This document shows, one piece after another, positions 24,807 to 34,245 of a DNA stretch of 64,000 nucleotides. The position numbers were made by a program, and so were the translations under genes. The notes beneath the pieces were generated by a model that worked only from the letters and a program-made list of their open reading frames with translations, did no database searches and was not told where the DNA came from. Location: positions 1 to 64,000 of the forward strand of contig JASEFS010000006.1 of the NCBI GenBank assembly GCA_030018495.1, written 5' to 3'. The first letter of the stretch is position 1; each line of letters starts with the position of its first letter. The DNA is from Deltaproteobacteria bacterium (lineage in GTDB: Bacteria > Desulfobacterota > Desulfobaccia > Desulfobaccales > 0-14-0-80-60-11).

Positions 24807-27290
24807 CTATACCACGATATTTAGCAATTTCCCGGGCACGTAAATTTTCTTTTTGATTTCCTTATCTCCCACCCAATCCTGAATTTTGGGGCGGTTTAAA
24901 GCCATTGCCTTGATCTGCTCCTCGCCGGCGGAAAGGGGCACCGGCATTTGATCCCTTACCTTGCCGTTCACCTGAATCACCAAGGTAAAAGTGGACTCCG
25001 CCAGGGCCTCGGGCCGGGCCGCGGGCCAGGCTTCCAGATGCAAAGAACGGCCGGCCCCCAGGGCCTGCCACAGCTCTTCGGTGATATGGGGAACCATGGG
25101 ATTCAGCAGCTTGAGCATGGCTTCCACGGCTTCCCGGTAGACCATAAAAGTGAGGTTCTCCCGGGGCAGGGATTCCATGGCCTTATAGAAATGATTGGTG
25201 AGCTCCATCACCGCGGCGATGGCGGTGTTGAAATGGAAGCGCTCTTCTATATCCTCGCTCACCTTCTTGATAGTTTGGTGCACCTTCTGGCGCAGTTCCG
25301 CCAATTCCGGGGACAGGTCCTCGCCGGTCCCCTGATATACTGCCGCGGGTTTGATATCCGGCAGGATATTATGGACCAAAGTCCACACCCGGTGCAGGAA
25401 GCGGTGGGCCCCGGCCACCCCCGCGTCGCTCCACTCCAGGTCTCTTTCCGGCGGCGACGCAAACAGCAGAAACAGGCGGGTGGTGTCCGCGCCGTAGCGG
25501 TTGATCATGTCGTTGGGGTCGACCACGTTGCCTTTGGATTTGGCCATCTTGGCCCCGTCTTTGAGCACCATGCCCTGGGTGAGGAGGCGTTGGAAAGGTT
25601 CGTCCAGCTTCACATAGCCCAGGTCCCGCAAAACTTTGGTGAAAAAGCGGGCGTAAAGCAGGTGCAGGACGGCGTGCTCGATGCCGCCGATGTACTGGTC
25701 CACCGGCGACCAGTAGTTGACCCGGTCCGGGTCCAGGATGCCCATGTCGAAGTCAGGGCAAGCGAAGCGAAGGAAATACCAGGAGGACTCCACGAAGGTG
25801 TCCATGGTGTCCACTTCCCGGGTGCCCGGCCCGCCGCAGGAGGGACAGGGGACCCGGCGAAAGGACTCGAGTTCCGCCAGCGGCGAGGCCCCCACCAGCT
25901 TGATGTCCACCTCCAGGGGCAAAGCCACCGGCAGGTCCTCTTTGGGCACCGGCACCGCGCCGCACCGGTCGCAATACACGATGGGGATGGGCGCGCCCCA
26001 GTAGCGCTGCCGGGAAATCCCCCAGTCCCTCAACCGGTACTGCACGGTTCCCTGACCCAGCCCCTTTTTCTCCAGAAATTCGGTGATGGCCTCCCGGGCC
26101 TCGGGGCTGGCCATGCCGCTGAAATCGCCGGAATTCACCAGCACGCCGTCGTCTTCGTACGCGGCCTCTAAAGTTTCGGCGGCCAGCGGCCGGTCCGGGG
26201 GCTGGATCACCACTTTTATGGGCAGGTCATAGACCTTGGCGAACTCGAAATCCCGCTGGTCGTGGGCCGGCACCGCCATAACCGCGCCGGTGCCGTACTC
26301 CATGAGCACGAAATTGGCCACATATATGGGCATGTCCCAGCCCGTCACCGGGTTTTGGCAATAGCGGCCGGTGAACACGCCCTCTTTGGTGACTTCCTCC
26401 AGCGCCCCCCGGCTCTTGTTCACTGCGCTCCAGTGCTCCACGAAGCGCCGCACCGCGTCTTCCTGGGGGGTGCCTTGAGCCAGCTTGAGGGCGCGGGGAT
26501 GCTCTGGGGCCAGGCTCATGAAGGTGGCTCCCCACAAGGTGTCCTGGCGGGTGGTGAAAACCCGGATGGGCTCGGCCCCGGGCACGGGAAAGTCGATTTC
26601 CGCGCCCCGGGATTTGCCGATCCAGTTGCGCTGCATGGTGAGGACCCGTTCCGGCCAGTGGTTCAGGCGTTCCAGGTCGGCCAGCAGCTCTTCGGCATAG
26701 TCGGTGATCTTGAAAAACCACTGGTCCAGCTCTTTGAGGGTCACTTGGGTGTCGCAGCGCCAGCAGCCGCCGTTCTCCACCTGCTCGTTGGCCAGCACGG
26801 TCCGGCATTGAGGGCACCAGTTCACCGGCGACTTTTTTCGGTAGGCCAAACCGCGCTCAAACATCTGGATGAACACGAGCTGCTCCCACTTGTAGTAGTC
26901 CGGGTCGCAGGTGGCCAGCTCCCGCCGCCAGTCATAGCTGTAGCCCAGGGCCATGAGCTGGCGGCGCATGTAAGCGATATTGTCCCGGGTCCACTTCTCC
27001 GGGTGCAGGCCGTGGGCCATGGCCGCGTTTTCCGCGGGCAGGCCGAACGCGTCCCAGCCCATGGGGTGGAGCACATTGAAGCCCCGCATCCATTTATAGC
27101 GGGCGATGACATCGCCGATGGTATAGTTGCGCACATGCCCCATGTGGATGCGGCCGGAAGGATAAGGGAACATCTCCAAGACGTAGTATTTCGGGCGGGC
27201 GGGGTCTTCCACCGCGTGATAGAGGCGCATATCGATCCAGGCCTTCTGCCATTTGTCCTCCACCCGCCGGGGTTCATAGCGCGGTGCCAT
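24807..27290 (-). CDS. leuS: Leucyl-tRNA synthetase
   Basis: 827 residues, the bacterial length. HIGH-type motif [20 protein letters not shown] near residue 40; zinc-like Cys pairs in [15 protein letters not shown]; the large editing (CP1) domain with [18 protein letters not shown] as [12 protein letters not shown]; and the C-terminal tRNA-binding domain ending [14 protein letters not shown]-like. The start is supported by AGGAG seven bases before the ATG. Long reading frames on the opposite strand here are shadows of this gene. Confidence 0.97.
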   Translation of the reverse strand: MAPRYEPRRVEDKWQKAWIDMRLYHAVEDPARPKYYVLEMFPYPSGRIHMGHVRNYTIGDVIARYKWMRGFNVLHPMGWDAFGLPAENAAMAHGLHPEKWTRDNIAYMRRQLMALGYSYDWRRELATCDPDYYKWEQLVFIQMFERGLAYRKKSPVNWCPQCRTVLANEQVENGGCWRCDTQVTLKELDQWFFKITDYAEELLADLERLNHWPERVLTMQRNWIGKSRGAEIDFPVPGAEPIRVFTTRQDTLWGATFMSLAPEHPRALKLAQGTPQEDAVRRFVEHWSAVNKSRGALEEVTKEGVFTGRYCQNPVTGWDMPIYVANFVLMEYGTGAVMAVPAHDQRDFEFAKVYDLPIKVVIQPPDRPLAAETLEAAYEDDGVLVNSGDFSGMASPEAREAITEFLEKKGLGQGTVQYRLRDWGISRQRYWGAPIPIVYCDRCGAVPVPKEDLPVALPLEVDIKLVGASPLAELESFRRVPCPSCGGPGTREVDTMDTFVESSWYFLRFACPDFDMGILDPDRVNYWSPVDQYIGGIEHAVLHLLYARFFTKVLRDLGYVKLDEPFQRLLTQGMVLKDGAKMAKSKGNVVDPNDMINRYGADTTRLFLLFASPPERDLEWSDAGVAGAHRFLHRVWTLVHNILPDIKPAAVYQGTGEDLSPELAELRQKVHQTIKKVSEDIEERFHFNTAIAAVMELTNHFYKAMESLPRENLTFMVYREAVEAMLKLLNPMVPHITEELWQALGAGRSLHLEAWPAARPEALAESTFTLVIQVNGKVRDQMPVPLSAGEEQIKAMALNRPKIQDWVGDKEIKKKIYVPGKLLNIVV

Positions 27291-27647
27291 GCAGGCGCTC
27301 CTGATTGCACGATAATTTGAAAAAGTAAATTTATCACACTATTCCTTTAGATGACAAATATTACCTGGAGCGCGCAAAGTTTAACCCGAAAAGAGGGGCG
27401 GGGGATTGCAGCCCCCCCACCACCCCTTAAGTTTCCCTCCAAACTTCACACACATTTGGGAGCACAGGCATCTTGCCTGTGAATCACAGGCTGGAAGCCT
27501 GTGCTCCCGCTACGGGTTAGGGGTAGGGGCAGGGGGGGGAGGTGGCAGGGGTTCACGGCCCTTAACCCATCTTTTATTAACCTGGGCTGCCTTCGGCAGC
27601 GCAATGATATTGAATTTTGCCGATTTTTTGATAACTTTTCAGGTATC
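27291..27647. other. Repeat-rich intergenic region
   Basis: 357 bp between the divergent leuS and glycosyltransferase genes. It holds a degenerate G-rich palindrome (27395-27420), a 51-bp CACAGGC element (27458-27508) and a run of short GGGGTAGGGGCAGGGG tracts (27519-27560). Low-quality reading frames here reach into the glycosyltransferase frame but cross the repeats and are not believable as protein. Confidence 0.6.
27458..27508 (+). repeat. 51-bp palindromic element, CACAGGC type
   Basis: Outer arms GGGAGCACAGGC and GCCTGTGCTCCC are perfectly complementary (12 bp). An inner hairpin of GCCTGTG/CACAGGC (7 bp) surrounds a 3-base loop. A 51-base copy in the opposite orientation is at 52719-52769 with 42 of 51 positions identical. 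Single-hairpin relatives are at 36630 and 40710. The architecture is REP/BIME-like. Confidence 0.85.
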
Positions 27648-28523
27648 GTGGCTCTCATCAGCGTCATCATCCCCACTTTCAACAGGGCCCACTGGGTCGC
27701 GGAGGCGGTGGCCTCGGTTCTGGCCCAGAGTTTTAAAGATTTTGAAGTCCTGGTGGTGGACGACGGCTCCACCGATGCCACCCTGGAAGCCCTGGCGCCG
27801 TTTTGGGGGAATTGCACAATATTGCGCCTGGCTGAGCGGCGCGGCGTCAGCGCGGCCCGCAATCTTGGCATTGCCGCGGCCCGGGGCGAATGGCTGGCCT
27901 TCCTGGATTCGGACGACCTGTGGCTGCCGGACAAACTGGCCCGGCAGACGGCATACTTGCAGGAAAACCCCGGTCTGCTCATCTGCCAGACCGATGAAAT
28001 TTGGCTGCGCCGCGGCAAAAGGGTAAATCCGCCCCTGACGCACAAGAAGGTGGGAGGCCGCATTTTTGCGCAGTCGCTGGAACGCTGCCTGATAAGCCCT
28101 TCGGCCGTCATGCTCCATCGGCGGTTGCTCGACGAAGTGGGGACCTTCGATGAAGCCCTGCCCGCGGCCGAGGATTACGACTTGTGGCTCCGCATCGCCT
28201 GGCGCTATGAAGTGGGCCTCGTGCCGGAGCCCCTGGTGATCAAGCGGGGCGGCCATCCCGACCAGCTCTCCCGCCGGTGGGGCCTGGACCGCTGGCGCAT
28301 CGAGGCGCTCCTCAAGCTGGTGCAGGAACCGGATTTGCCTGAGGTTTACCGCGAAGCCGCGGCCCGCACCCTGGCCCGGAAAGCCGCCATTTATGCCGAT
28401 GGTTGCCGGAAGCGGGGAAAAGCGGCAGAAGCAAAATTTTATCAAGCCTTGGCCGCCATGCCGAATAGAAAAAAACTGTTACGTCCGGGTTTTTTCCCCA
28501 GACTTCAAAAATTGCGCCTGTAA
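27648..28523 (+). CDS. Family 2 glycosyltransferase
   Basis: 291 residues from the GTG at 27648, which directly yields the GT-A fold opening ALISVIIPTFNRAHWVAEAV. The upstream in-frame extension runs through repeat sequence and is unlikely to be translated. Motifs: LVVDDGSTDATLEAL, GVSAARNLGIAAARGEWLAFLDSDDLW with the metal-binding DSD, and EDYDLWLRI near residue 180. It transfers a sugar from a nucleotide donor, probably to a surface glycan. Acceptor unknown. No cluster of polysaccharide genes is adjacent. Confidence 0.88.
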   Translation: MALISVIIPTFNRAHWVAEAVASVLAQSFKDFEVLVVDDGSTDATLEALAPFWGNCTILRLAERRGVSAARNLGIAAARGEWLAFLDSDDLWLPDKLARQTAYLQENPGLLICQTDEIWLRRGKRVNPPLTHKKVGGRIFAQSLERCLISPSAVMLHRRLLDEVGTFDEALPAAEDYDLWLRIAWRYEVGLVPEPLVIKRGGHPDQLSRRWGLDRWRIEALLKLVQEPDLPEVYREAAARTLARKAAIYADGCRKRGKAAEAKFYQALAAMPNRKKLLRPGFFPRLQKLRL

Positions 28524-28571
28524 GTGCAAGCACCTCGAAACTGTTCCGCGTAAAGGGAGAAGGAGAAAGAT

Positions 28572-29144
28572 ATGGACCTCTACGAAGCCATCATGAACCG
28601 GCGCAGCCACCGTTTTTACAAACCCGAAGTGCCGCCTAAAGAAGTGTTGGAACGGGTCATCAACGCGGCCCTCTGGGCTCCCTCCGGCACCAACGCCCAG
28701 CCTTGGGAAATCACAGTGCTGACCGGCCGCTTCCGGGACGAGTTCGTGGAACGGGCCGCCCACTGCATCGCCCACATGATCCCCCGTCTCAAGGCTGCCA
28801 ACGTCCCGGAAAAAGGCCAGGAACTGGTGATAAAATTTTTCAAGGACTTGGGGGGCGCGCCCGTGGTCATCGCGGTCACCATCTTCAAAACGGCTGATCC
28901 GGGGATGATGGAGGCCAACATTCAGAGCGGTGCGGCCCTGATGCAGAATCTGCTGCTGGCGGCCCACGCCGAGGGGCTGGGCACCTGCTGGATGACCGGA
29001 CCCAATTTCGTGGCCGTGGAATTGTTGGATTATCTGGGCAAACCCGACCGGCACCTTCTGGCCATCACCCCCATCGGCTACTCGGCCAAGGAGCCGCCGG
29101 TGCCGCCGCGCAAAGAGCGGGAGGTGCGTTGGCTGGGGTTTTGA
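28572..29144 (+). CDS. Nitroreductase family protein
   Basis: 190-residue FMN-dependent oxidoreductase of the nitroreductase superfamily. The opening MDLYEAIMNRRSHRFYKPEV carries the conserved RRSxRxY FMN-binding pattern; APSGTNAQPWEI is the second FMN site; and GLGTCWMTG and IGYSAKEPP complete the C-terminal half. Such enzymes reduce nitro, quinone or enone compounds; the natural substrate is unknown. An AAGGGAGAAGGAG tract precedes the ATG. selD follows after a repeat-rich gap. Confidence 0.9.
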   Translation: MDLYEAIMNRRSHRFYKPEVPPKEVLERVINAALWAPSGTNAQPWEITVLTGRFRDEFVERAAHCIAHMIPRLKAANVPEKGQELVIKFFKDLGGAPVVIAVTIFKTADPGMMEANIQSGAALMQNLLLAAHAEGLGTCWMTGPNFVAVELLDYLGKPDRHLLAITPIGYSAKEPPVPPRKEREVRWLGF

Positions 29145-29146
29145 TG

Positions 29147-29167
29147 CAGGGGTCAGGGGTCAGGGAT
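29147..29167. repeat. Tandem heptamers, CAGGGGT type
   Basis: CAGGGGT, CAGGGGT, CAGGGAT: three 7-base units right after the nitroreductase stop, related to the CAGGTGY family. The palindrome ACTCCCAATCCCTT / AGGGGGTTGGGAGGGGAGT (29185-29219) and the G-rich palindrome follow. Confidence 0.7.
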
Positions 29168-29218
29168 GTAGTCCCTTGATTTCACTCCCAATCCCTTAAA
29201 GGGGGTTGGGAGGGGAGT

Positions 29219-29265
29219 TTGAGGGGAGGGCGGGGGAGCCGCTGCTCCCCCGGCCCTCCCCTCAA
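29219..29265. repeat. G-rich/C-rich palindrome, copy
   Basis: TTGAGGGGAGGGCGGGGGAG pairs with CTCCCCCGGCCCTCCCCTCAA around a 6-base centre, giving the most complete copy of the family first seen at 1-48. It is in the selD leader, 23 bp before the start codon. Confidence 0.75.
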
Positions 29266-29288
29266 CTATTACTTAAGAAGACAGAAGA

Positions 29289-30341
29289 ATGAAGAAAAAG
29301 ACACCCATCCCCCTGGTGGAACAGGTCCGGGCCGCAGGCTGAGCTTCCAAGATTCCTCCAGGGGTCCTGGAGGAGGTCTTGAAGAGCCTTGCGTTCAGGT
29401 CGCATCCCGACCTGCTGGTGGGTCTGGAGCAGGCCGACGACGCCGGGGTTTACCGGCTTACGGAGGAGCTCGCCCTCATTCAGACGGTGGATTTCTTCAC
29501 GCCCATCGTCAACGACCCTTATCAGTTCGGCCAGATCGCCGCGGCCAACGCTCTTTCCGACATCTATGCCATGGGCGGGCGGCCCCTCACCGCTATGAAC
29601 ATCGCCTGCTTTCCCCTGAAGACCACTCCCGCGGAGGTGCTCAAGGACATTCTTCAGGGAGGCATGGACAAGGTGCACGAAGCCGGGGCGCTCCTGGTGG
29701 GAGGACACAGCGTCGAGGATGCCGAATTGAAGTACGGCCTCGCGGTCACCGGCATCGTCCACCCGGACAAAATTTGGACCAAGGGCGGGGCGCAGCCGGG
29801 GGACGCGCTCATCCTTACCAAGCCTTTGGGCACCGGCATCATCGCCACCGCGTTGAAGGGCCGCCTGGCCGCGCCGGAGGCCGAGGCCGCCATGATCGCG
29901 GTGATGAGCGCCTTGAACAAGGCCGCGGCCGAGGCCCTGGAGGGCCTGGAGGTCCACGCGGCCACGGACATCACCGGCTTCGGCCTCCTGGGCCACGGCC
30001 TGGAAATGGCTCAGGCCAGCAAGGTCGAATTGACCATCTTTGCCGCCAAGGTCCCGGTTTTGTCCTGGGCCCGGGAATACGCGGAAATGGGCCTGGTGCC
30101 CGCAGGCAGCCACGCCAACCGGATGTTCTGTGAAAAGCATTTGAAGGTTGATGCCGAAGTGGATCAAATTTCCCTGGACCTGTTGGCCGACGCCCAGACC
30201 TCGGGGGGCTTGCTCGTGGCGCTGTCGCCGCTGCACAGGGAGGTGTATTTAAGCCGCCTGCTCCGGAGCGGCGTCACCCAGGCGGCGGCTATCGGGAAGG
30301 TTACCGAAGCCGATGTAGGTCGGATCCGGGTGGTGCCCTGA
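29289..30341 (+). CDS. selD: Selenide, water dikinase, selenocysteine-containing (UGA at 29340)
   Basis: Makes selenophosphate from selenide and ATP, the selenium donor for selenocysteine and selenouridine. Automatic calling starts at 29379. However, upstream and in frame the sequence reads MKKKTPIPLVEQVRAAG, then TGA at 29340-29342, then ASKIPPGVLEEVL. This aligns with E. coli SelD, whose catalytic Cys17 and Lys20 correspond to the UGA (residue 18) and Lys21. A SECIS-like hairpin follows at 29355-29373. The full product is 350 residues. Later motifs: DDAGVYRL, TVDFFTPIVND, IYAMGGRPLTAMNI, GGHSVEDAELKYG, TKPLGTGII, TSGGLLVAL. The ATG has only a weak AAGAAG in front. Confidence 0.9.
29355..29373 (+). 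promoter_or_regulatory. Bacterial SECIS element of selD
   Basis: CCTCCAG, loop GGGTC, CTGGAGG: a perfect 7-bp stem with a GGTC-containing apical loop, starting 13 bases after the UGA codon. It can be extended downward by further A:T and G:T pairs (29351-29378). Loop position and GGUC content match the SelB-recognised hairpin known from E. coli fdhF. It lies inside the coding sequence, as bacterial SECIS elements do. Confidence 0.85.
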
Positions 30342-30356
30342 GGTCTTAATTACAAG

Positions 30357-30384
30357 TGGTCAGTGGCCAGTGGCCAGAGGTCAG
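30357..30384. repeat. Tandem heptamer array, TGGYCAG family
   Basis: TGGTCAG, TGGCCAG, TGGCCAG, AGGTCAG, about 15 bp after the selD stop. Confidence 0.8.
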
Positions 30385-30434
30385 CAGTCAAGCGTAGCCG
30401 ACATCGTTAATATTCACGCTTTTCTGGTGAATTT

Positions 30435-30503
30435 CCTTGCATTTTTCCCTCAAACATGGGGAAAGGGCAAGGTGAGTGGGGCAAAAATACCCTAAAGGTA
30501 TTT
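30435..30503 (+). other. Two consecutive hairpins in the tyrS leader
   Basis: First hairpin: CCTTGC (30435-30440) pairs with GCAAGG (30467-30472), and TTTCCC with GGGAAA inside it. Second: AAATACC pairs with GGTATTT (30485-30503) with a 5-base loop. They lie 70 bp before the tyrS start codon. No T-box sequence motif is present. They could be a terminator, attenuator or RNA stability structure. Confidence 0.5.
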
Positions 30504-30571
30504 GGAGTTAAGGGCGTAAGCTGTTAAAGTTTTTTTTCGAATAGAGTCGTGTACAAGGAGAATGTAACCAC

Positions 30572-31801
30572 GTGAAACCGGTGGACGAACAACTGGCCCT
30601 CATCAAGCAGGGCGCCCAGGAAATCATTCGGGAAGAAGAGCTTAAAGAAAAGCTGGCGAAATCGCTGGCCACAGGCAAGCCCCTCAGGGTGAAGGCCGGC
30701 TTCGACCCCACCGCCCCGGACCTGCACCTGGGGCACACCGTGCTCATTCAGAAGCTCAAGCATTTTCAGGACCTGGGCCACCAGGTGATCTTTCTGATCG
30801 GCGATTTCACCGGTTTGATCGGCGACCCTTCAGGGAAAAGCGAAACCCGGCCGCCCCTCACCGAAGAGGAAGTCAAGGCCAACGCCGAGACATACGAGCG
30901 GCAGATTTTCAAGGTCCTGGACCCCACCAGGACGCTCATCGACTTCAACAGCCGCTGGATGAAGGCCATGCAGGCCCAGGACCTCATCCGCCTGGCGGCC
31001 CGGCATACCGTGGCCAGAATGCTGGAGCGGGACGACTTCCGCAAGCGCTACGAGAGCCAGACCCCCATCGCGATTCATGAATTTCTTTATCCCCTGATTC
31101 AGGCTTATGACTCGGTGGCCTTGCACGCTGATGTGGAACTGGGGGGCACGGACCAGAAGTTCAACCTGCTGGTGGGCCGGGACATCCAGCGGGAGTACGG
31201 CCAGGAGCCCCAGGTGGTCATCACCATGCCGCTGTTGGAAGGCCTGGACGGGGTTCAGAAGATGAGCAAGTCCCTGGGAAATTACGTGGGCATCGACGAG
31301 CCGCCGGGAACCATGTTCGGGAAAATCATGTCCATCCCGGACTCCTTGATGCTGCGCTACTATGAGTTGCTGAGCGATATCAGCCCGGCCGACTTGGCCA
31401 GGCTGGCTAAGGACTTGGAGACAGGCGCCAAGCACCCCAGAGAGGCTAAGGAGGAGCTGGCGGTGGAATTGGTGGCCCGCTACCACGGGCTGGATGCGGC
31501 CAAGCAAGCGGCCCGGGAGTTCGCCCACGTCTTCCGGGAGCACGGCCTGCCGGAGCAGGTAGAAGAGGTCACGCTGGCGTGCCGGGCGGGGGACAGTGGT
31601 TTTCTTCTTCCCAACCTCATGGTTGAGGCCGGCACCGCCCCCACCACCTCCGAGGCCCGCCGCCTCATCAAGCAGGGCGGCGTCAAGCTGGACGGCGAAA
31701 AAGTGACGGATGCCAATCTGGAGATTTCCCCCGGATGCACTTTTTTGCTCCAGGTGGGCAAAAGACGTTTTAAGAAAGTGACCCTCAAAGCCGATGGTTA
31801 A
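30572..31801 (+). CDS. tyrS: Tyrosyl-tRNA synthetase
   Basis: 409 residues. Class I aminoacyl-tRNA synthetase that charges tRNA-Tyr. HIGH-type motif [19 protein letters not shown] (near residue 50), tyrosine-site [14 protein letters not shown], and [13 protein letters not shown]. The C-terminal S4-like RNA-binding domain ([16 protein letters not shown]) is present. It matches the shorter, TyrRS type II subfamily. Start is a GTG with AAGGAG 11 bases upstream; the ATG near 30557 is blocked by an immediate stop. It precedes a Tim44-like protein gene. Confidence 0.95.
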   Translation: MKPVDEQLALIKQGAQEIIREEELKEKLAKSLATGKPLRVKAGFDPTAPDLHLGHTVLIQKLKHFQDLGHQVIFLIGDFTGLIGDPSGKSETRPPLTEEEVKANAETYERQIFKVLDPTRTLIDFNSRWMKAMQAQDLIRLAARHTVARMLERDDFRKRYESQTPIAIHEFLYPLIQAYDSVALHADVELGGTDQKFNLLVGRDIQREYGQEPQVVITMPLLEGLDGVQKMSKSLGNYVGIDEPPGTMFGKIMSIPDSLMLRYYELLSDISPADLARLAKDLETGAKHPREAKEELAVELVARYHGLDAAKQAAREFAHVFREHGLPEQVEEVTLACRAGDSGFLLPNLMVEAGTAPTTSEARRLIKQGGVKLDGEKVTDANLEISPGCTFLLQVGKRRFKKVTLKADG

Positions 31802-31839
31802 GGGAAAGAAACTGCCCACATCAACTTATTGGCGTCAAG

Positions 31840-32793
31840 GTGAAGAAACGCCGGCCCTACCTGGACAAGGTCAAGGCCGTTCTCCTGGCCGGTTCCCTGT
31901 GGCTGGTCATGGTTCCGGCCGCGTCGCCCTGGCATCAGGGGGACACATGTGCGTCCTTTAGTTTTCACAAAATTCTCTTGACTAAACCAGTGCCGGCGGC
32001 TGAGCCGCGGCAGCCCCAAGAAGAAGCTTCGGCAAAAAGCCCACCGCCGACCCCGCCTCAAAACATACCCGGCCAGAACCCCTGGGACAATTTAATCCGC
32101 CTCCTGGCCGGAGGCTTGCTGGCCGGGGTGCTCTGGTCAGTGCTCTTCGGCTATCCTTTTTACACCTATTGGCCGGACCACCCCTGGCCGCTGGGTTTGC
32201 TCGATCTTTCCATTCTGGCGGTTTTTTTCTACCTGGGTTATCTGGCGGTCCTTTCGGCCAGGCGGCGGCGCCGGCAGCCGGCGGAGACGCCCGGCCCGGC
32301 TTTTCTGAAAGGCCGCGATCAGGGTCCGACGACCTTGATGGTGGCTCAGCAGGCGGAAGCCGGGATAGAAGAAATTATTGCTTCTGACCCCGAATTTGAT
32401 CTGGCAGCCTTCGGTGAATATGCCCTGCAAGTGGTGGAGAACCTCCATGCCGCCTGGAACCTGAGGGACCTTGCGTCACTTAACGGGACCGTAGGGGAAG
32501 ACGTTCTGCAATATCTGCGCATGGGCCTGAAGATTCTTGATCTGCGGGGCGAAGTCAGTCGTCTGGAAGACGTCTCCATTGACCGCCTCGCGGTGACAGC
32601 CGCGGGGCGGGAAAATGGCCGGGAGTTTATCACCCTGCGCCTGGAGGGCGTTCTTCTGGATTACATCCTGAAAAGGAAAAGCGGCAAGCTGGTTTCCGGC
32701 AGCCTCACTTATCCCAGCACCTTGCAGGAGACCTGGAGATTTGAGCGCCATGAGGGCCAGCCCTGGAAGCTGGTGGACATCCAGGATCACTGA
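31840..32793 (+). CDS. Tim44-like domain membrane protein
   Basis: 317 residues from a GTG. An N-terminal hydrophobic stretch (VLLAGSLWLVMVPAASPW, about 13-30) may be a signal sequence. A Pro-rich segment follows, then two TM helices at about 85-110 and 122-145. The C-terminal soluble part from about 160 (GIEEIIASDPEFDLAAFGEYA, LRDLASLNGTV, ETWRFERHEGQPWKLVDI) has the layout of the Tim44-like domain. Bacterial proteins of this type are poorly characterised membrane-anchored proteins. Role unknown. Sits 35 bp after tyrS. Confidence 0.7.
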   Translation: MKKRRPYLDKVKAVLLAGSLWLVMVPAASPWHQGDTCASFSFHKILLTKPVPAAEPRQPQEEASAKSPPPTPPQNIPGQNPWDNLIRLLAGGLLAGVLWSVLFGYPFYTYWPDHPWPLGLLDLSILAVFFYLGYLAVLSARRRRRQPAETPGPAFLKGRDQGPTTLMVAQQAEAGIEEIIASDPEFDLAAFGEYALQVVENLHAAWNLRDLASLNGTVGEDVLQYLRMGLKILDLRGEVSRLEDVSIDRLAVTAAGRENGREFITLRLEGVLLDYILKRKSGKLVSGSLTYPSTLQETWRFERHEGQPWKLVDIQDH

Positions 32794-34052
32794 GGTCTTG
32801 GCAGGCGCCTGCCCTTTTTCTTGAAGCGCCGCCGGCGAGGCCGGCGGCGTCTCACCGCGGCGGGGGGCAACTGGACCTCCGCGTCCGAAAAAATCTGCAG
32901 CAGTTCTTCCTCCGGGGCTTCGGTGAGTTGATAAAGGCGATAGGCTTCGGGGAAGGCGCTCAAACGCGTTGTCCGGGCGGGAATGGGGCGTTCCTCCTTA
33001 AGAAACGACGCGATGGTGACGGCCAATGCCAGGGTTTGGGCCACCTCGTCGCCGCGCTGCCGGGGGAATTCTATCGGCCCCAGGGCTTCCCGGCCTTTTT
33101 CCCGGAAAAACTCCCGAACATCTTTTAAGTTTTCGGGCATGACCTCCTTCTCCAGAAAGGGAATGAGGAGAGCCGCCCAAAAAAGCGTTTCCGACACCGG
33201 CCGCTCATGGCGGGTGAGCAGGTCTATCCGGGAGAACAGGTCCAGCAGCCGCTTTTCCCCCTGTTCGCCCAAACGTCCCTGCCAGTGGGGCAGAATGGCA
33301 TAAAACAGGCCGCTCTTAAACATCAACTCAAAAAAGGGCCGGGCCGCGCCGCTTTTGAAATCCCGCAGCAATTCATCCCTGATGCGGGCCGGGGCGCACA
33401 GGCGGATCAGGTGAGGTTTGGCGGTCAATTCCTCCCAGGCCCTGGGCTCGATGGCGAAGCCGGTGCGGGCGGCGTGGCGGAGCACTCGCAGCATGCGCAT
33501 GGGATCACGGACAAAGCGCACCGCCGGGTCGCCGATCACCCGGATGATACCCCGGCGCAGGTCTTCCAATCCTCCGACATAATCGACCAGAGAGAAGTCG
33601 GCGATGTTGTAGAACAGGCCGTTGATGGTCAGATCCCGCCGCTGGGCGTCCTCAGCCGGGGTGCCGAAGGTGTTGTGGCGGGCGTCCACGGGTGTTTCCG
33701 AAGTGTCGTCAAATTCAGACCGGCACCTGAAGGTGGAGACCTCCACAATTTTGCCCCCCCGGAAAAAGACCTGCACCAGCCGGAAGCGGCGGCCGATAAT
33801 GCGGCTGTTGCGGAAAAGCTTGCGTATCTCCCCGGGGCGGGCGTCGGTGGCGATGTCGAAGTCTTTGGGCTGCTTGCCCAAAAGCAGGTCCCGAACGCTC
33901 CCCCCCACCAAGTATGCTTTATACCCGGCATGATGCAGGCGGTAGAGCACCTTGAGGGCTTCCACTGAAACATTTTTCCGTGACAGGGTGTGCTCTGGCC
34001 GGGGCACGATAAGGGGGGGCCGGATTTCGGAATCCGGAGTGTGAGGCTCCAT
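32787..34052 (-). CDS. Poly(A) polymerase / CCA-adding nucleotidyltransferase family
   Basis: 421 residues from the ATG at 34052; upstream in-frame codons give no family similarity. Class II nucleotidyltransferase fold: LVGGSVRDLLLG, KDFDIATDARP with the metal-binding DxD, IGRRFRLVQVFF, EVSTFRC, and RRDLTINGLFY. The PcnB-like features include GRRFRLV and a C-terminal basic tail rich in Arg/Lys (from about 400: RRRRPRRRRFKKKGRRLPRP) that suggests RNA binding. It adds A (or CCA) to RNA 3' ends; specificity not clear. A TATAAT-like -10 lies 7 bases before the ATG, so the mRNA may be leaderless. Divergent from pgpA. Confidence 0.87.
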   Translation of the reverse strand: MEPHTPDSEIRPPLIVPRPEHTLSRKNVSVEALKVLYRLHHAGYKAYLVGGSVRDLLLGKQPKDFDIATDARPGEIRKLFRNSRIIGRRFRLVQVFFRGGKIVEVSTFRCRSEFDDTSETPVDARHNTFGTPAEDAQRRDLTINGLFYNIADFSLVDYVGGLEDLRRGIIRVIGDPAVRFVRDPMRMLRVLRHAARTGFAIEPRAWEELTAKPHLIRLCAPARIRDELLRDFKSGAARPFFELMFKSGLFYAILPHWQGRLGEQGEKRLLDLFSRIDLLTRHERPVSETLFWAALLIPFLEKEVMPENLKDVREFFREKGREALGPIEFPRQRGDEVAQTLALAVTIASFLKEERPIPARTTRLSAFPEAYRLYQLTEAPEEELLQIFSDAEVQLPPAAVRRRRPRRRRFKKKGRRLPRPQ

Positions 34053-34059
34053 GTTCAAA

Positions 34060-34065
34060 ATTATA
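34060..34065 (-). promoter_or_regulatory. -10 element TATAAT for the pcnB-type gene
   Basis: On the minus strand TATAAT is 7 bases upstream of the chosen start codon, so a transcript would start at or within a base or two of the A of the ATG. No -35 is clear. Confidence 0.35.
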
Positions 34066-34245
34066 TGTGAATTTCCGTATTTTTTTAATACCTTTGTTAA
34101 TTTTCCGCGCCATTTTCTTTCCGACCCTCTGCCTGGCTTCGGCGCACATGGCAAAAGCGGGGCTCTGGCCCCATTATTGACAAGCGAATTAAATCCATGT
34201 AATTCTAAGATGTTATTCTGCTTCGAAGAAGCAGCCAAGGGAGGC

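Noticed and set aside
24948-27320. Long plus-strand ORFs (407 and 352 codons) opposite leuS
   Set aside because: They are antisense shadows of the fully conserved leuS frame and show no domain of their own.
27501-27647. N-terminal extension of the glycosyltransferase
   Set aside because: It reads through the 51-bp element and G-rich tracts. The conserved fold starts at the GTG at 27648.
29379-30341. SelD starting at the ATG-less 29379 position
   Set aside because: That start would remove the catalytic loop. The upstream UGA with SECIS explains the split better.
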